A DNA stretch of 15,436 nucleotides from JBDSTZ01 sp039927975 (GCA_039927975.1 JBDSTZ010000025.1:1-15436); one strand, 5' to 3'; positions 1 through 8,274 are shown, counted from the first letter of the stretch. Notes: generated by a model not told the origin, from the sequence alone. Made by a program: numbers and translations.

Positions 1-2
1 TG

Positions 3-671
3 GCCTGGAGCCTGCTGTACCCGGACCGGCTGCGCCACTGCCTAGTGATCGCTTCCACGCCCAGGCTCTCGGCGCAGAACATCGCGTTCAACGACGTGGC
101 GCGCCAGGCCATCCTGGCCGACCCGGACTTCCATGGCGGCGACTACTATGCGCACAGCGTGGTGCCGAGGAACGGGCTGCGGGTGGCGCGCATGGTGGGC
201 CACATCACCTACCTGTCGGACGACGACATGGCCGAGAAATTCGGCCGCGATCTGCGCAACGGCGGTTACCAGTTCAGCTTCGGCGTCGATTTCGAGATCG
301 AATCCTATCTGCGCTATCAGGGCTTGAAGTTTTCCGAATACTTCGATGCCAACACCTATCTGCTGATCACCAAGGCGCTCGATTATTTCGACCCGGCCGG
401 TCCCTTCGACGGCGACCTGACGCGCGCGCTGGCCAACACCGAGGCCGAGTTCTTCATCGCCTCGTTCACCACCGACTGGCGCTTCTCGCCCGAGCGCAGC
501 CGCGAGATCGTCGAGGCGCTGGTGTCGAACCGGCGCCGCGTCTCCTACGCCGAGATCGACGCGCCGCACGGCCACGACGCCTTCCTGCTGGAAGACCCGC
601 GCTACATGAACATGATGCGCGTGTGGTACCAGAAAATCTGGGACAAGATCGCAGCCGGGGAGGGCGCATGA
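3..671 (+). CDS. metX: Homoserine O-acyltransferase MetX, 3' part (5' end outside window)
   Basis: C-terminal part of the alpha/beta-hydrolase-fold enzyme that acylates homoserine (acetyl or succinyl donor), the committing step of methionine biosynthesis in the cytoplasm. The reading frame is open from the first bases of the window, so the N-terminus and the nucleophile serine (GGSMGG-type elbow) lie upstream. Visible family blocks are the YPDRLRHC stretch, IASTPRLSAQNIAFN (from about base 48), and GHITYLSDDDMAEKFGR. The catalytic Asp is in TTDWRFSP (codon 474-476) and the catalytic His is in GHDAFLL (codon 573-575), so the triad half that is visible is intact. An ATG at 45 is internal to the protein and is not a start. 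The stop overlaps the metW start by 4 bases (ATGA), the usual MetX-MetW coupling. Acetyl versus succinyl specificity cannot be decided here because the specificity-determining N-terminal half is missing. Confidence 0.95.
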   Translation, partial: AWSLLYPDRLRHCLVIASTPRLSAQNIAFNDVARQAILADPDFHGGDYYAHSVVPRNGLRVARMVGHITYLSDDDMAEKFGRDLRNGGYQFSFGVDFEIESYLRYQGLKFSEYFDANTYLLITKALDYFDPAGPFDGDLTRALANTEAEFFIASFTTDWRFSPERSREIVEALVSNRRRVSYAEIDAPHGHDAFLLEDPRYMNMMRVWYQKIWDKIAAGEGA

Positions 672-1285
672 ATTTCGAACAACTGAGCAGCGTGCGGCCC
701 GACCTGGCCTTCATCGCCCACTGGGTGCGGCCCAACGCCCACGTGCTCGACGTCGGCTGCGGCGACGGCGCCATGCTGAGCCACCTGCAGACCGACCGCG
801 CCTGCACCGGCTACGGCATCGAGATCGCCGACGACAAGCTGATTGAAAGCGCGCGGCGCGGCATCAACGTCATCCAGCAGGACATGGAAAAGGGCCTGGC
901 CATCTTTGGCGACAATTCCTTCGACACCGTGCTGTGCCTGTCCTCGCTGCAGATGATGCAGCACGTCGAGGCGCTGCTGCGCGACATCGTGCGGGTCGGC
1001 GCCGAGGCGATCGTCTCCTTCCCCAACTTCGCCTACTGGCCGCACCGGCTGGCGCTGGCCAAGGGCCGCATGCCGGTCTCGAAGTCGCTGCCCTACCAGT
1101 GGTACGACACCCCCAACGTGCGCTGCGCCACGATCTACGACTTCGAACAGCTGGCCGAGGAATGCGGCCTCGAAGTGCTCGAACGCGTGGCGCTGGCCGA
1201 CGGCAAGCCGGTGACCTTCCTGCCGAACCTGCGCGGCAGCCTGGCCGTGTTCAGGCTGCGCAAGAAGAACCACAAGGGGGCCTGA
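668..1285 (+). CDS. metW: MetW, methionine biosynthesis protein (class I methyltransferase fold)
   Basis: A 205-residue protein of the MetW family. It has a Rossmann methyltransferase fold with motif I VLDVGCGDG at residues 26-34, an acidic post-motif stretch (YGIEIADDKL) and SFDTVLCLSSLQMMQHV further on. MetW is known as the partner gene of metX in many proteobacteria and is needed for full homoserine acyltransferase activity; its own methyl transfer reaction is not firmly established. The start at 668 is preferred over the upstream GTG at 623 because it forms the ATGA overlap with metX, follows a purine-rich GGGGAGGG site, and gives the usual family N-terminus MNFEQL. The stop abuts the next gene directly. 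Product identity is secure from the motif and neighbour; the biochemical role is family knowledge. Confidence 0.95.
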   Translation: MNFEQLSSVRPDLAFIAHWVRPNAHVLDVGCGDGAMLSHLQTDRACTGYGIEIADDKLIESARRGINVIQQDMEKGLAIFGDNSFDTVLCLSSLQMMQHVEALLRDIVRVGAEAIVSFPNFAYWPHRLALAKGRMPVSKSLPYQWYDTPNVRCATIYDFEQLAEECGLEVLERVALADGKPVTFLPNLRGSLAVFRLRKKNHKGA

Positions 1286-2539
1286 ATGGGCGAGAGCGCT
1301 CACGCCGAAACACCCGCCACCTGGCGCAGCCTGCTCAGCATGCGCATGCTGGCGGTGCTGTTCCTCGGCTTTAGTTCGGGCCTGCCGCTGTTTACGCTGC
1401 TGTACCTGATCCAGGCCTGGCTGGCCAAGTCGGGCGTCGACATCAAGGCGCTCGGCCTGTTCGCGCTGGTCGGCTTTCCCTACACGTTCAAGTTCCTGTG
1501 GGCGCCGTTCATGGACCGTTACAGCCTGGGGCCCCTTGGCCGGCGGCGCGGCTGGATGGCGCTGACCCAGTTCGCCCTGGTGCTGGTGATCGGCGCGATG
1601 GGCATGCTCGACCCGCACACCCAGCTGCCGTGGGTCGTGGTGGCGTGCGGCGCGATGACCTTCCTCTCGGCCAGCCAGGACATCGTGGTCGACGCCTACC
1701 GGCGCGAGATATTGAGCGACAACGAGCAGGGCTTCGGCGCCGCGGTGATCGTCAACGCCTACAAGGCGGCCGGACTGATTCCCGGTTCGCTGGCGCTGAT
1801 CCTGGCCGACCGCATGTCCTGGCAGGGCGTGTTCTGGGTGGTCGGCGCCTTCATGCTGCCCGGCCTGGTCTGCACGCTGCTGATCCGCGAGCCGGAAGTG
1901 TATGGCGCGCCGCCCAAGAACATGTACGAGGCGATCGTGCTGCCGTTCCGGGAATTTATCGCGCGCGACGGGATCAAACAGGCGTGGTTGATCGTCGCGT
2001 TTGTGCTGCTCTACAAAATCGGCGACAGCATGGCCACCGCGCTGGCCACCAAGTTCTATCTTGATATCGGCTTCACCACCACCCAGATTGGCGTGGCGGC
2101 CAACGCCACCGGCATGTGGGCCAGCCTGCTGGGCGGCGTGGTCGGCGGCATCTGGATGATCAAGCTGGGCATCAACCGCGCGCTGTGGGTGTTCGGCGTG
2201 GCGCAGGCGCTGGCGATTCTCGGCTTCGCCTGGCTGGCCGAGGCGGGCGCCAACACGCTGCTGCTGGCCGGCGTGATCGGCTTTGAATCGTTCGCCAGCC
2301 TGGGCCTGGGGGCGGCGGCGCTGGTGGCCTTTATTTCGCGTTCGACCGACCCGCGCTACACCGCCACCCAGTACGCGCTGTTCTCGTCGCTGGCGGCGGT
2401 GCCGCGCACCTTCATCAATTCGTCGGTGGGCTATATCGTCGCCGAGATGGGCTGGTTCAGGTTCTTTATTGTGTGCTTCGTTCTGGCTTTTCCTGCCATG
2501 ATGATGTTGCCAAAAATAGCACCATGGAACAGAAAATGA
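1286..2539 (+). CDS. ampG: AmpG-type muropeptide permease (MFS transporter)
   Basis: A 417-residue, highly hydrophobic inner-membrane protein of the major facilitator superfamily. AmpG imports GlcNAc-anhydroMurNAc peptides released by cell-wall turnover, feeding murein recycling and, where present, the induction of chromosomal AmpC. Hallmarks are GFSSGLPL in the first membrane helix (about residue 28), YTFKFLWAPFMDRY (about 65-78), the cytoplasmic GRRRGWM, and LSASQDIVVDAYRREIL (about 127-143), all AmpG signatures. About twelve membrane segments are apparent. The protein is shorter than E. coli AmpG (491 residues), which carries two extra helices; shorter forms are common in betaproteobacteria. 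ATG 1286 directly follows the metW stop and has AAGGGGG upstream. The end overlaps the next gene by 4 bases. The substrate is inferred from the family. Confidence 0.88.
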   Translation: MGESAHAETPATWRSLLSMRMLAVLFLGFSSGLPLFTLLYLIQAWLAKSGVDIKALGLFALVGFPYTFKFLWAPFMDRYSLGPLGRRRGWMALTQFALVLVIGAMGMLDPHTQLPWVVVACGAMTFLSASQDIVVDAYRREILSDNEQGFGAAVIVNAYKAAGLIPGSLALILADRMSWQGVFWVVGAFMLPGLVCTLLIREPEVYGAPPKNMYEAIVLPFREFIARDGIKQAWLIVAFVLLYKIGDSMATALATKFYLDIGFTTTQIGVAANATGMWASLLGGVVGGIWMIKLGINRALWVFGVAQALAILGFAWLAEAGANTLLLAGVIGFESFASLGLGAAALVAFISRSTDPRYTATQYALFSSLAAVPRTFINSSVGYIVAEMGWFRFFIVCFVLAFPAMMMLPKIAPWNRK

Positions 2540-3444
2540 TCAAACTTAAACGCATCGCGCTGCTCGTATCGCTGTGCGCCGCCGTCGGCACCGCGCCGGC
2601 GCAACAGCCGCTGCCCAAACAGCAAGACCAGGTCCAGGTCCAGGACGGCATCCAGGTGCGGCCCATGTCACGCCTGCGCGTGCTCGTCTCCGAAGAACAG
2701 ATGGAGAAGCAGGCCGGCCAGCAGTATGCCCAGATGATGAGCCAGGCCGGCGCCAAGCGTGCGCTGGCGCCGGAAAACCATCCGCAGCTGCTGCGCCTGC
2801 GCGCCATCGCCAAACGCATCATCCCCTACACCACGCGCTGGAACCCTGCCGCCGCCGATTGGAAGTGGGAAGTCAACCTGCTCGCCTCGGGCGACGTCAA
2901 CGCCTTCTGCATGCCGGGCGGGCGCATCGCCTTCTTCACCGGCATTCTCACCAAGCTCAATCTGACCGACGACGAAGTGGCCGCAATCATGGGCCACGAG
3001 ATCAGCCACGCGCTGCGCGAACATGGCCGCGAGCAGGCCGCCAAGAGCACCGGCACCAGCCTGATCGCGCGCCTGGCCGGCGCCGGTGTGGCCGCCTACT
3101 TCGGCCTCGATCCGCGCATGACCGACTCGGTGGCGCAGGGCGCCAGTCAACTCGCCGCGCTCAAGTATTCGCGCGACGACGAGCGCGAGGCCGACCTGAT
3201 CGGCCTCGACCTGGCCGCGCGCGCCGGTTTCGACCCGCGCGCCGGCATCGCCCTGTGGCAGAAGATGGGCGCGCTCAGCAAGAGCCAGCCGATCTCGCTG
3301 CTCTCGACCCACCCGGGCGGCCAGGACCGGATCACCCAGATATCGAACCACATGAACGTCCTGCTGCCGCTGTATGCGCGCGCCAAGGGTACCAGCGCCG
3401 ACCGGCTGCCGGCTTACCGCACCACTGCCATCGCGGCGAGGTAA
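2536..3444 (+). CDS. M48 family zinc metalloprotease, secreted (periplasmic)
   Basis: A 302-residue protein with an N-terminal signal peptide (KLKR followed by a hydrophobic core, likely cleavage after APA near residue 22). There is a Cys at residue 14, but it lacks a proper lipobox. The peptidase domain follows at roughly 80-290. The zinc motif HEISH is at residues 154-158 and the third ligand is Glu218 in READLIGLDLAARAGFDP. The C-terminal STHPGGQDRI block is typical of the LoiP/YcaL/BepA-like M48C group. No TPR tail is visible, which argues against a full BepA. The likely role is turnover of misfolded envelope proteins. ATG 2536 overlaps the ampG stop (ATGA) with GGAA upstream; an in-frame ATG at 2524 would add four residues. 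The stop shares one base with the next start. Confidence 0.88.
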   Translation: MIKLKRIALLVSLCAAVGTAPAQQPLPKQQDQVQVQDGIQVRPMSRLRVLVSEEQMEKQAGQQYAQMMSQAGAKRALAPENHPQLLRLRAIAKRIIPYTTRWNPAAADWKWEVNLLASGDVNAFCMPGGRIAFFTGILTKLNLTDDEVAAIMGHEISHALREHGREQAAKSTGTSLIARLAGAGVAAYFGLDPRMTDSVAQGASQLAALKYSRDDEREADLIGLDLAARAGFDPRAGIALWQKMGALSKSQPISLLSTHPGGQDRITQISNHMNVLLPLYARAKGTSADRLPAYRTTAIAAR

Positions 3445-4358
3445 TGGGCCGCCAAGCCGACGCCAACGCCTTTGTCCCGCTGCCGATTCGGGACGGTGTG
3501 GCGCCGAGCTACCTGTGGCTGCCCGAGGGCCGCTGGCCCGGCATGCTGGCCTTCCTGAACGAGCGCTTTCCCGACGTCGGCGACGCCGCCTGGCGTGCCC
3601 GCATGGCGCGCGGCGAAGTGGTCGACGGCGCCGGTGCCCGCCTGCAGCCCAACAGCGCGGTGCGGCGCGGCGCGCGCATCTGGTACTACCGCGAGCTCGA
3701 GGCCGAAACCGTGATCCCGTTCGACGAGCGGGTGCTGCTTCGCGACGAGCATCTGCTGGTGGTCGACAAGCCGCACTTCCTGCCGATGACGCCGGGCGGG
3801 CGCTTCGTGCGTCAAAGCCTGCTGGTGCGCCTGAAGGAGAAATTCGACCTGCCCGCGCTCACGCCGATCCACCGGCTCGACCGCGAGACCGCCGGCGTGG
3901 TGATTTTTTCGCACCATGCGCCCAGTCGCGGCGCCTACCAGTCGATGTTCCAGAAACGCGTCGTCAGCAAAGTCTACGAGGCGCTGGCCGCGCCGATGCC
4001 CCAATACGCCTACCCTTTCACCTACCGCAGCCGGATGGTCGATGGCGAACAGTTTTTCGTCATGCGCGAGGAAGAGGGCGAGCCCAATTCGGAAACCGTG
4101 ATCGACGTCATCGAGCGGCGCGCCGACGCCTGGCTGTACCGGCTGGCGCCGCACACCGGCCGCAAGCACCAGCTGCGCGTGCACATGGCCGCGCTGGGGG
4201 CGCCGATCGCCGGCGACGTGTTCTACCCGGTCGCGCTGCCGTGCAAGGGCGACGACTTCACGCGTCCGCTGCAGCTGCTGGCGCGCTCGATCGCCTTCAC
4301 CGATCCGCTCACCGGCCAGGCGCGCCAGTTCGCGAGCAAGCGCGGTTTGTCGGGGTGA
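3444..4358 (+). CDS. RluA-family RNA pseudouridine synthase
   Basis: A 304-residue protein converting specific uridines of rRNA or tRNA to pseudouridine. The N-terminal part (about 34-82) resembles an S4-like RNA-binding segment (AWRARMARGEVV followed by GARIWYYREL). The catalytic domain begins at LLVVDKPHFLPMTP (about 104-116). Motif II is HRLDRETAGVVIFS, with catalytic Asp146. The C-terminal PHTGRKHQLRVHMAALG with GAPIAGDVFYP is the usual RluA-family ending. ATG 3444 overlaps the protease stop by one base and has GAGG a few bases upstream. The target nucleotide cannot be assigned from sequence alone, so no symbol is given. The position between an envelope protease and an acyltransferase gives no functional hint beyond co-transcription. 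Confidence 0.9.
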   Translation: MGRQADANAFVPLPIRDGVAPSYLWLPEGRWPGMLAFLNERFPDVGDAAWRARMARGEVVDGAGARLQPNSAVRRGARIWYYRELEAETVIPFDERVLLRDEHLLVVDKPHFLPMTPGGRFVRQSLLVRLKEKFDLPALTPIHRLDRETAGVVIFSHHAPSRGAYQSMFQKRVVSKVYEALAAPMPQYAYPFTYRSRMVDGEQFFVMREEEGEPNSETVIDVIERRADAWLYRLAPHTGRKHQLRVHMAALGAPIAGDVFYPVALPCKGDDFTRPLQLLARSIAFTDPLTGQARQFASKRGLSG

Positions 4359-5503
4359 GCGGGCCGCGCGGGTCGCGCCACTCTGGCCTGGATCTGCTGC
4401 GCGCCATCGCCATCGTCTGGGTGATGCTGTACCACTTGCAGAGCTACGGCGTCGCGTTGCCCTCGGTCGTCGGATTCGGCTGGATGGGCGTCGACCTGTT
4501 TTTCGTCCTCAGCGGTTACCTGATCGGCTGGCAGTTGCTCAAGCCGTACACCCATGGCGCCCAGCCGTCGTGGGGGCAGTTTTTCGCGCGCCGCGCATTT
4601 CGCGTGCTGCCCGCTTACCTGGCCGTGGTGGCGATCTATTTCGCCGTGCCGGCCGTGCGCGAAAGCGAGGGCATCGCGCCGCTCTGGCAGTTCCTCACCT
4701 TCACCCAAAACCTGTTTCCCGACTACTTCCGCAATCGCGCGCTGTCCCATATCTGGTCGCTGTGCATCGAGGAGCATTTCTATCTCTTGCTGCCACCGGT
4801 GGTCTGGATGCTGGCGCGCCGTCCGCGCGCCGGCCGCGTCGCTGCCGTCGCCATAGCCATATTCGCCGGCGGCATGCTGCTGCGCGCCTGGCTGTGGCAA
4901 CACCAGGTCGCGCCATTCGCGCAGATCCGCAGCGGCGAAGGCAGCTTCATCTTGCGCTTCGTGGAGAAGATCTACAACCCGACTTGGACCCGGCTCGATG
5001 GCTTGCTAGCCGGGGTGATGCTGGCTACGGCGAAGGGTTTTCGGCCGCGCTGGTGGTCGCATCTGATGGCGCGCGGCCCCTGGCTGCTGGCGGCGGGCCT
5101 GGCCGGCGTGATGGCCTGCACCCGCATGGAAACGCCCGGCCTGGCCAGCTCGGTGGTCGGTTATCCGCTGCTGTCGGCCAGCCTGGCGGCGATCGTCGCG
5201 GCGGTCCTCAGTCCGACCAGCTGGACCGGCCGCCTGCGCTTGCCGGGCGCCGGCCCGGTCGCGGCGATGGCGTTCAGCCTGTACCTGACCAACAAGTCAG
5301 TGTTCCACGTGATTCACGAGCAGTTGGACGATCAGCTTGACGGCTCGCGCCCGCTGGCGCTGGCGGTCTACCTCGGCGCCGCGCTGGCGGTCGGCGCGAT
5401 CCTGTATCTGGGCGTGGAACGGCCCGGCATGCGCTTGCGCGCGCGTCTGCTGGACGGGACGCGCAAGCCAGTCGCGAGCGCCCTTGTCGGCTACAGGGTG
5501 TAG
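4355..5503 (+). CDS. Membrane acyltransferase, family 3 (OafA/YrhL type)
   Basis: A 382-residue polytopic inner-membrane protein of the acyltransferase-3 family, which moves acetyl or other acyl groups onto sugars of O-antigen, exopolysaccharide or other surface glycans. The N-terminal signature is GLDLLRAIAIVWVMLYHL, with the conserved His at about residue 27, followed by GWMGVDLFFVLSGYLIG, FFARRAFRVLPAY and ALSHIWSLCIEEHFYLLLP. About ten hydrophobic segments follow. No periplasmic SGNH domain is present. The start is taken as GTG 4355, which overlaps the pseudouridine synthase stop (GTGA). No good ribosome site is visible, so translation is probably coupled to the gene before it. No other polysaccharide gene is in the window, so the acceptor is unknown. 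The last 13 bases overlap the convergent xth gene. Confidence 0.85.
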   Translation: MSGPRGSRHSGLDLLRAIAIVWVMLYHLQSYGVALPSVVGFGWMGVDLFFVLSGYLIGWQLLKPYTHGAQPSWGQFFARRAFRVLPAYLAVVAIYFAVPAVRESEGIAPLWQFLTFTQNLFPDYFRNRALSHIWSLCIEEHFYLLLPPVVWMLARRPRAGRVAAVAIAIFAGGMLLRAWLWQHQVAPFAQIRSGEGSFILRFVEKIYNPTWTRLDGLLAGVMLATAKGFRPRWWSHLMARGPWLLAAGLAGVMACTRMETPGLASSVVGYPLLSASLAAIVAAVLSPTSWTGRLRLPGAGPVAAMAFSLYLTNKSVFHVIHEQLDDQLDGSRPLALAVYLGAALAVGAILYLGVERPGMRLRARLLDGTRKPVASALVGYRV

Positions 5504-6261
5504 TCGATGATCAGCGGCGCGTGGTCGGAGAAGCGCTCGTCCTTGTAGACCGATACCGCCTTGGCCTGGGCCGCGATGCCCGGGGTGGCGACGTGGTAAT
5601 CGATGCGCCATCCGACGTTCTTGGCGTAGGCCTGGCCGCGGTTGCTCCACCAGGTGTACTGCTCCGGGCTCTTGTCGATCGCGCGGTGCACGTCGACCAG
5701 GCCGACCTCGTCGAACACGCGGGTCAGCCAGGCGCGTTCTTCGGGCAGGAAGCCCGAATTCTTCTTGTTGCCTTTCCAGTTTTTCAGGTCGATCTCCTGG
5801 TGCGCGATATTCCAGTCGCCGCAGATCACGACCTCGCGGCCTTCGGCCTTGAGTTCAAGCAGGTGCGGCAGGAACAGCTCCATGAAACGGAACTTGGCTT
5901 CCTGCCGTTCGGGCGAGGACGAGCCGGACGGGCAGTACACCGAAATGATCGACAGCGTGCCGAAATCGCAGCGCACGTAGCGGCCCTCGGCGTCGAACTC
6001 GGGGCTGCCGAAACCGGTGCGCACGGCGTCAGGCTTGGCGCGGCTGTAAACGCCGGTGCCGGAATAGCCTTTCTTCTCGGCGTAGTGAAAATGGCCGTGG
6101 TAACCGCCCGGCGTGAGGAATTCCTCGGTCATGTCATCGGCCTGCGCCTTGAGCTCCTGGACGCAGATGAAGTCGGCCGTTTGCGTGGCCATCCAGTTGA
6201 AAAAGCCCTTCTTGTGGGCGGAACGGATACCGTTCAGATTGGCGGAGATAATTTTTGGCAT
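5491..6261 (-). CDS. xth: Exodeoxyribonuclease III (AP endonuclease)
   Basis: A 256-residue enzyme of the exonuclease/endonuclease/phosphatase fold. It acts in base excision repair by cutting 5' to abasic sites and removing 3'-blocking groups. The metal and catalytic set is intact: Asn10 in NLNGIRSA, Glu36 in FICVQELKAQ, Tyr109 in ISVYCPSG, Asp149 and Asn151 in GDWNIAHQEIDL, Asp221 in GWRIDYHVAT, and the terminal Asp246-His247 in SDHAPLIIDY. Length and motif spacing match E. coli Xth. The start ATG (6259-6261) has GGAA upstream on its strand. It is divergent from pyrE (104-base gap) and convergent with the acyltransferase, with a 13-base overlap of the two coding ends. Confidence 0.95.
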   Translation of the reverse strand: MPKIISANLNGIRSAHKKGFFNWMATQTADFICVQELKAQADDMTEEFLTPGGYHGHFHYAEKKGYSGTGVYSRAKPDAVRTGFGSPEFDAEGRYVRCDFGTLSIISVYCPSGSSSPERQEAKFRFMELFLPHLLELKAEGREVVICGDWNIAHQEIDLKNWKGNKKNSGFLPEERAWLTRVFDEVGLVDVHRAIDKSPEQYTWWSNRGQAYAKNVGWRIDYHVATPGIAAQAKAVSVYKDERFSDHAPLIIDYTL

Positions 6262-6317
6262 GGTTCCAGGCGGCAGAGCAGGGCGCGGCGGCGGTGGCGC
6301 GGGCGGGCCCCGGGGAT

Positions 6318-6323
6318 TAAAAT
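6318..6323 (+). promoter_or_regulatory. Possible -10 box of the pyrE promoter
   Basis: TAAAAT lies 42 bases before the pyrE start, in the only AT-rich spot of an otherwise very GC-rich xth-pyrE gap. No convincing -35 hexamer is seen 16-18 bases upstream. The call rests on position and base composition only. Confidence 0.3.
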
Positions 6324-6365
6324 AGTGGCACTTTTCATTTCGACGACTCAGGGACAGGAATCATC

Positions 6366-7028
6366 GTGGACAATTTGCGCCAACAGTTTATCGCGTTTTC
6401 AGTATCGACGGGCGTCTTGCGCTTCGGTCAATTCACCACCAAGGCGGGGCGCCTGTCGCCGTACTTCTTCAACGCCGGCCTGTTCCACGACGGCGCCACG
6501 CTGGCCCAGCTGGCGCAGTTCTACGCCCAGACCCTGCTCGACTCGGGCCTTGAATTCGACATGCTGTTCGGCCCCGCCTACAAAGGCATCACGCTGGCCT
6601 CGGCCACCGCCGTGGCGCTGGCCGGCAAGGGCCGCAACACCTCATTCGCCTACAACCGCAAGGAAGCGAAGGACCATGGCGAGGGCGGCACCATCGTCGG
6701 CGCCAAATTGGCCGGCAAGGTGGTGATCATCGACGACGTGATCTCGGCCGGCACCTCGGTGCGCGAATCGGTCGACATGATCCGCGCCGCCGGCGCCGAG
6801 CCGTGCGCGGTGCTCATCGCGCTCGACCGCATGGAACGCTCGGGCAAGGATGGCGCGCTGTCGGCCAGTTCGGCGGTGCAGGAAGTGAGCCGCGAGTTCG
6901 GCATTCCGGTCATCTCGATCGGTAACCTGGACGATTTGTTCGGCTACCTGGCCAGCCACGCGAACGATCCGGAACTGGCGCAGCATACCGAAGCGGTGGC
7001 GGCCTACCGCAGCCGCTACGGCGTCTAG
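6366..7028 (+). CDS. pyrE: Orotate phosphoribosyltransferase
   Basis: A 220-residue cytoplasmic enzyme that joins orotate to PRPP to form OMP in de novo pyrimidine synthesis. The PRPP-binding loop VVIIDDVISAGTS is at residues 119-131 with the paired acidic residues Asp123-Asp124. Other family blocks are FGQFTTKAGRLSPYFFNAG (20-38), FGPAYKGITLA (68-78) and TSFAYNRKEAKDHGEGG (92-108). The start is GTG 6366, since no ATG fits. A purine-rich GGGACAGGAA lies just upstream, and the N-terminus MDNLRQQFI is the usual one in the group. The gene appears fully intact. Fragments of a second, damaged pyrE copy lie about 1.8 kb downstream (8841-9059). Confidence 0.96.
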   Translation: MDNLRQQFIAFSVSTGVLRFGQFTTKAGRLSPYFFNAGLFHDGATLAQLAQFYAQTLLDSGLEFDMLFGPAYKGITLASATAVALAGKGRNTSFAYNRKEAKDHGEGGTIVGAKLAGKVVIIDDVISAGTSVRESVDMIRAAGAEPCAVLIALDRMERSGKDGALSASSAVQEVSREFGIPVISIGNLDDLFGYLASHANDPELAQHTEAVAAYRSRYGV

Positions 7029-7036
7029 CCGGCGTT

Positions 7037-7079
7037 CACTTGCTCATCCCCTCGCTCAGGCGCGCCGGGTGAGCAAGTG
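7037..7079. terminator. Hairpin between convergent pyrE and kinase genes
   Basis: CACTTGCTCA (7037-7046) is perfectly complementary to TGAGCAAGTG (7070-7079), leaving a 23-base loop that is itself GC-rich. It sits 8 bases after the pyrE stop and 44 bases before the end of the convergent kinase gene. There is no run of T on either side, so a classical intrinsic terminator is not certain. It may be a bidirectional barrier or a 3' stability element. Confidence 0.45.
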
Positions 7080-7122
7080 TTGAAAGCATACCCCGCAGGA
7101 CGATCCACCGCTAAATCACCAA

Positions 7123-8274
7123 TTAGTCCCCGCTCCTGCGATGGGGTGTCGTGCGAGGCAGACTAACCGAGAATTTGACGCCCGCCTCTTCGGTGGACGA
7201 GGCGGACACCTCTCCATTGTGTGCTTTGACAATCTCTTTCACCACATACAGACCCAGGCCCAGGTTTTGAACGCGTGACGCGATGCGTTCCTGCGGCGGA
7301 CGAATCGCGAAGCTTTTGACGGGATCAAACAAGGAGCGCAGCTTCGCTGGCGGTATCACCTCCGCGTCGTTCCTGACCTCGAACAAAACGCCATGTTCGC
7401 TTCCGCTGATCGCGACCTGAATCGCGCTTCCCTGCTTGCCGTGCTGGATCGCGTTGGAGATCAAGTTGGAGAATGTTTGAGCGATTCGCCGTCCATCCCA
7501 TGCGCCAATCAGGTCCCCCTCCGCTACTAGCGCAATTTCTCGGTCGAGGTGGAAGGTTCTGGCTTCTTCCACAACGTTGACACATATCTCGCCGAGGTCG
7601 ACGGTATACGGATCGATGGGAATCCCGTCTCCCAAATGCGAGGTCGAAAAATCCAGCAGATCTCGCACGATCTCGTCGACCCGTTTAGCGCTATTGAAAA
7701 TCCGTAATGCAACCTTGAGCACTTTTGCCGGCAAGGTCTGGTCGTGCAGCAAAACCTGGGCTCCCATACTGGTCGCACCGAGTGGAGAGCGCACGTCGTG
7801 ACCGAGGATCGCAAGGAACAGGCTCTGCGCATCGCGCAGCAGCTTCGAATACCGGGCCATGGACTCGCTTTGGGCCTGGTCGATCGCTTCGTTGAAGCGG
7901 ACCATATCCTGTATTTCCTCGGGTGTGGCAATCGCGGCGCTGCGCGCCCACAGCCGTAAAACACTGGATCGCAACGCCCTGAATTCGGCCATTACCTGGT
8001 CACTATTGAGGCCCGAGGCCATCCTCGCGACCGCGTGAATTTCGGCGGCCGAGTCGGCGGCATCAACCGGACCCAGACCCTGCGATTTTGCGATGCTTTC
8101 GCGCTCATCTTGCGACGTCTGCAAATCGGTTGCGATGACTTTCAAAATCGACGTCGCATGGTCGCGCAATTCGACTTTGTCCGCGTCCTTCAGCGGGACG
8201 AGCGTTTCGGCGAAGTCTTCCCATTCTTTCAGAATGCTTTCGAGATTGCTTAGGATGAATTCAGATAATCGCAC
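7123..8274 (-). CDS. Sensor histidine kinase with RsbRD-like N-terminal domain
   Basis: A 383-residue soluble kinase with no membrane segment, so it presumably senses a cytoplasmic signal. Residues 1-85 (RLSEFILSNLESILKEWEDF and following) resemble the RsbRD_N helical sensor domain. A helix rich in Glu, Gln and Arg leads to the HisKA dimerisation domain with phospho-acceptor His159 in LGHDVRSPLG. The ATPase domain shows the N-box TFSNLISNAI (267-276) and the glycine motif LGLGLYVVKEI (338-348). The start is placed at GTG 8274 because AAGG lies five bases before it and because it gives V-RLSEF at the N-terminus; the ATG at 8286 adds four residues but has no ribosome site. The gene overlaps the upstream receiver gene (14 bases with this start, 26 with the ATG), which implies coupled translation and a working pair. 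By eye it appears less GC-rich than the core genes. Confidence 0.88.
   Translation of the reverse strand: MRLSEFILSNLESILKEWEDFAETLVPLKDADKVELRDHATSILKVIATDLQTSQDERESIAKSQGLGPVDAADSAAEIHAVARMASGLNSDQVMAEFRALRSSVLRLWARSAAIATPEEIQDMVRFNEAIDQAQSESMARYSKLLRDAQSLFLAILGHDVRSPLGATSMGAQVLLHDQTLPAKVLKVALRIFNSAKRVDEIVRDLLDFSTSHLGDGIPIDPYTVDLGEICVNVVEEARTFHLDREIALVAEGDLIGAWDGRRIAQTFSNLISNAIQHGKQGSAIQVAISGSEHGVLFEVRNDAEVIPPAKLRSLFDPVKSFAIRPPQERIASRVQNLGLGLYVVKEIVKAHNGEVSASSTEEAGVKFSVSLPRTTPHRRSGD

Noticed and set aside
2574..3443. Long upstream extension of the pseudouridine synthase frame
   Set aside because: The part before ATG 3444 is an out-of-frame reading of the M48 protease gene, rich in Arg, Ala and Pro. 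Protein-like sequence begins only at MGRQADANAF.
3374..4354. Upstream extension of the acyltransferase frame, suggesting a fusion protein
   Set aside because: It is a shadow of the pseudouridine synthase gene in another frame. The acyltransferase signature starts just after GTG 4355.
5521..6365. Plus-strand open frame running through xth into pyrE
   Set aside because: It is antisense to xth and ends out of frame with pyrE. No start signal or protein character is present.
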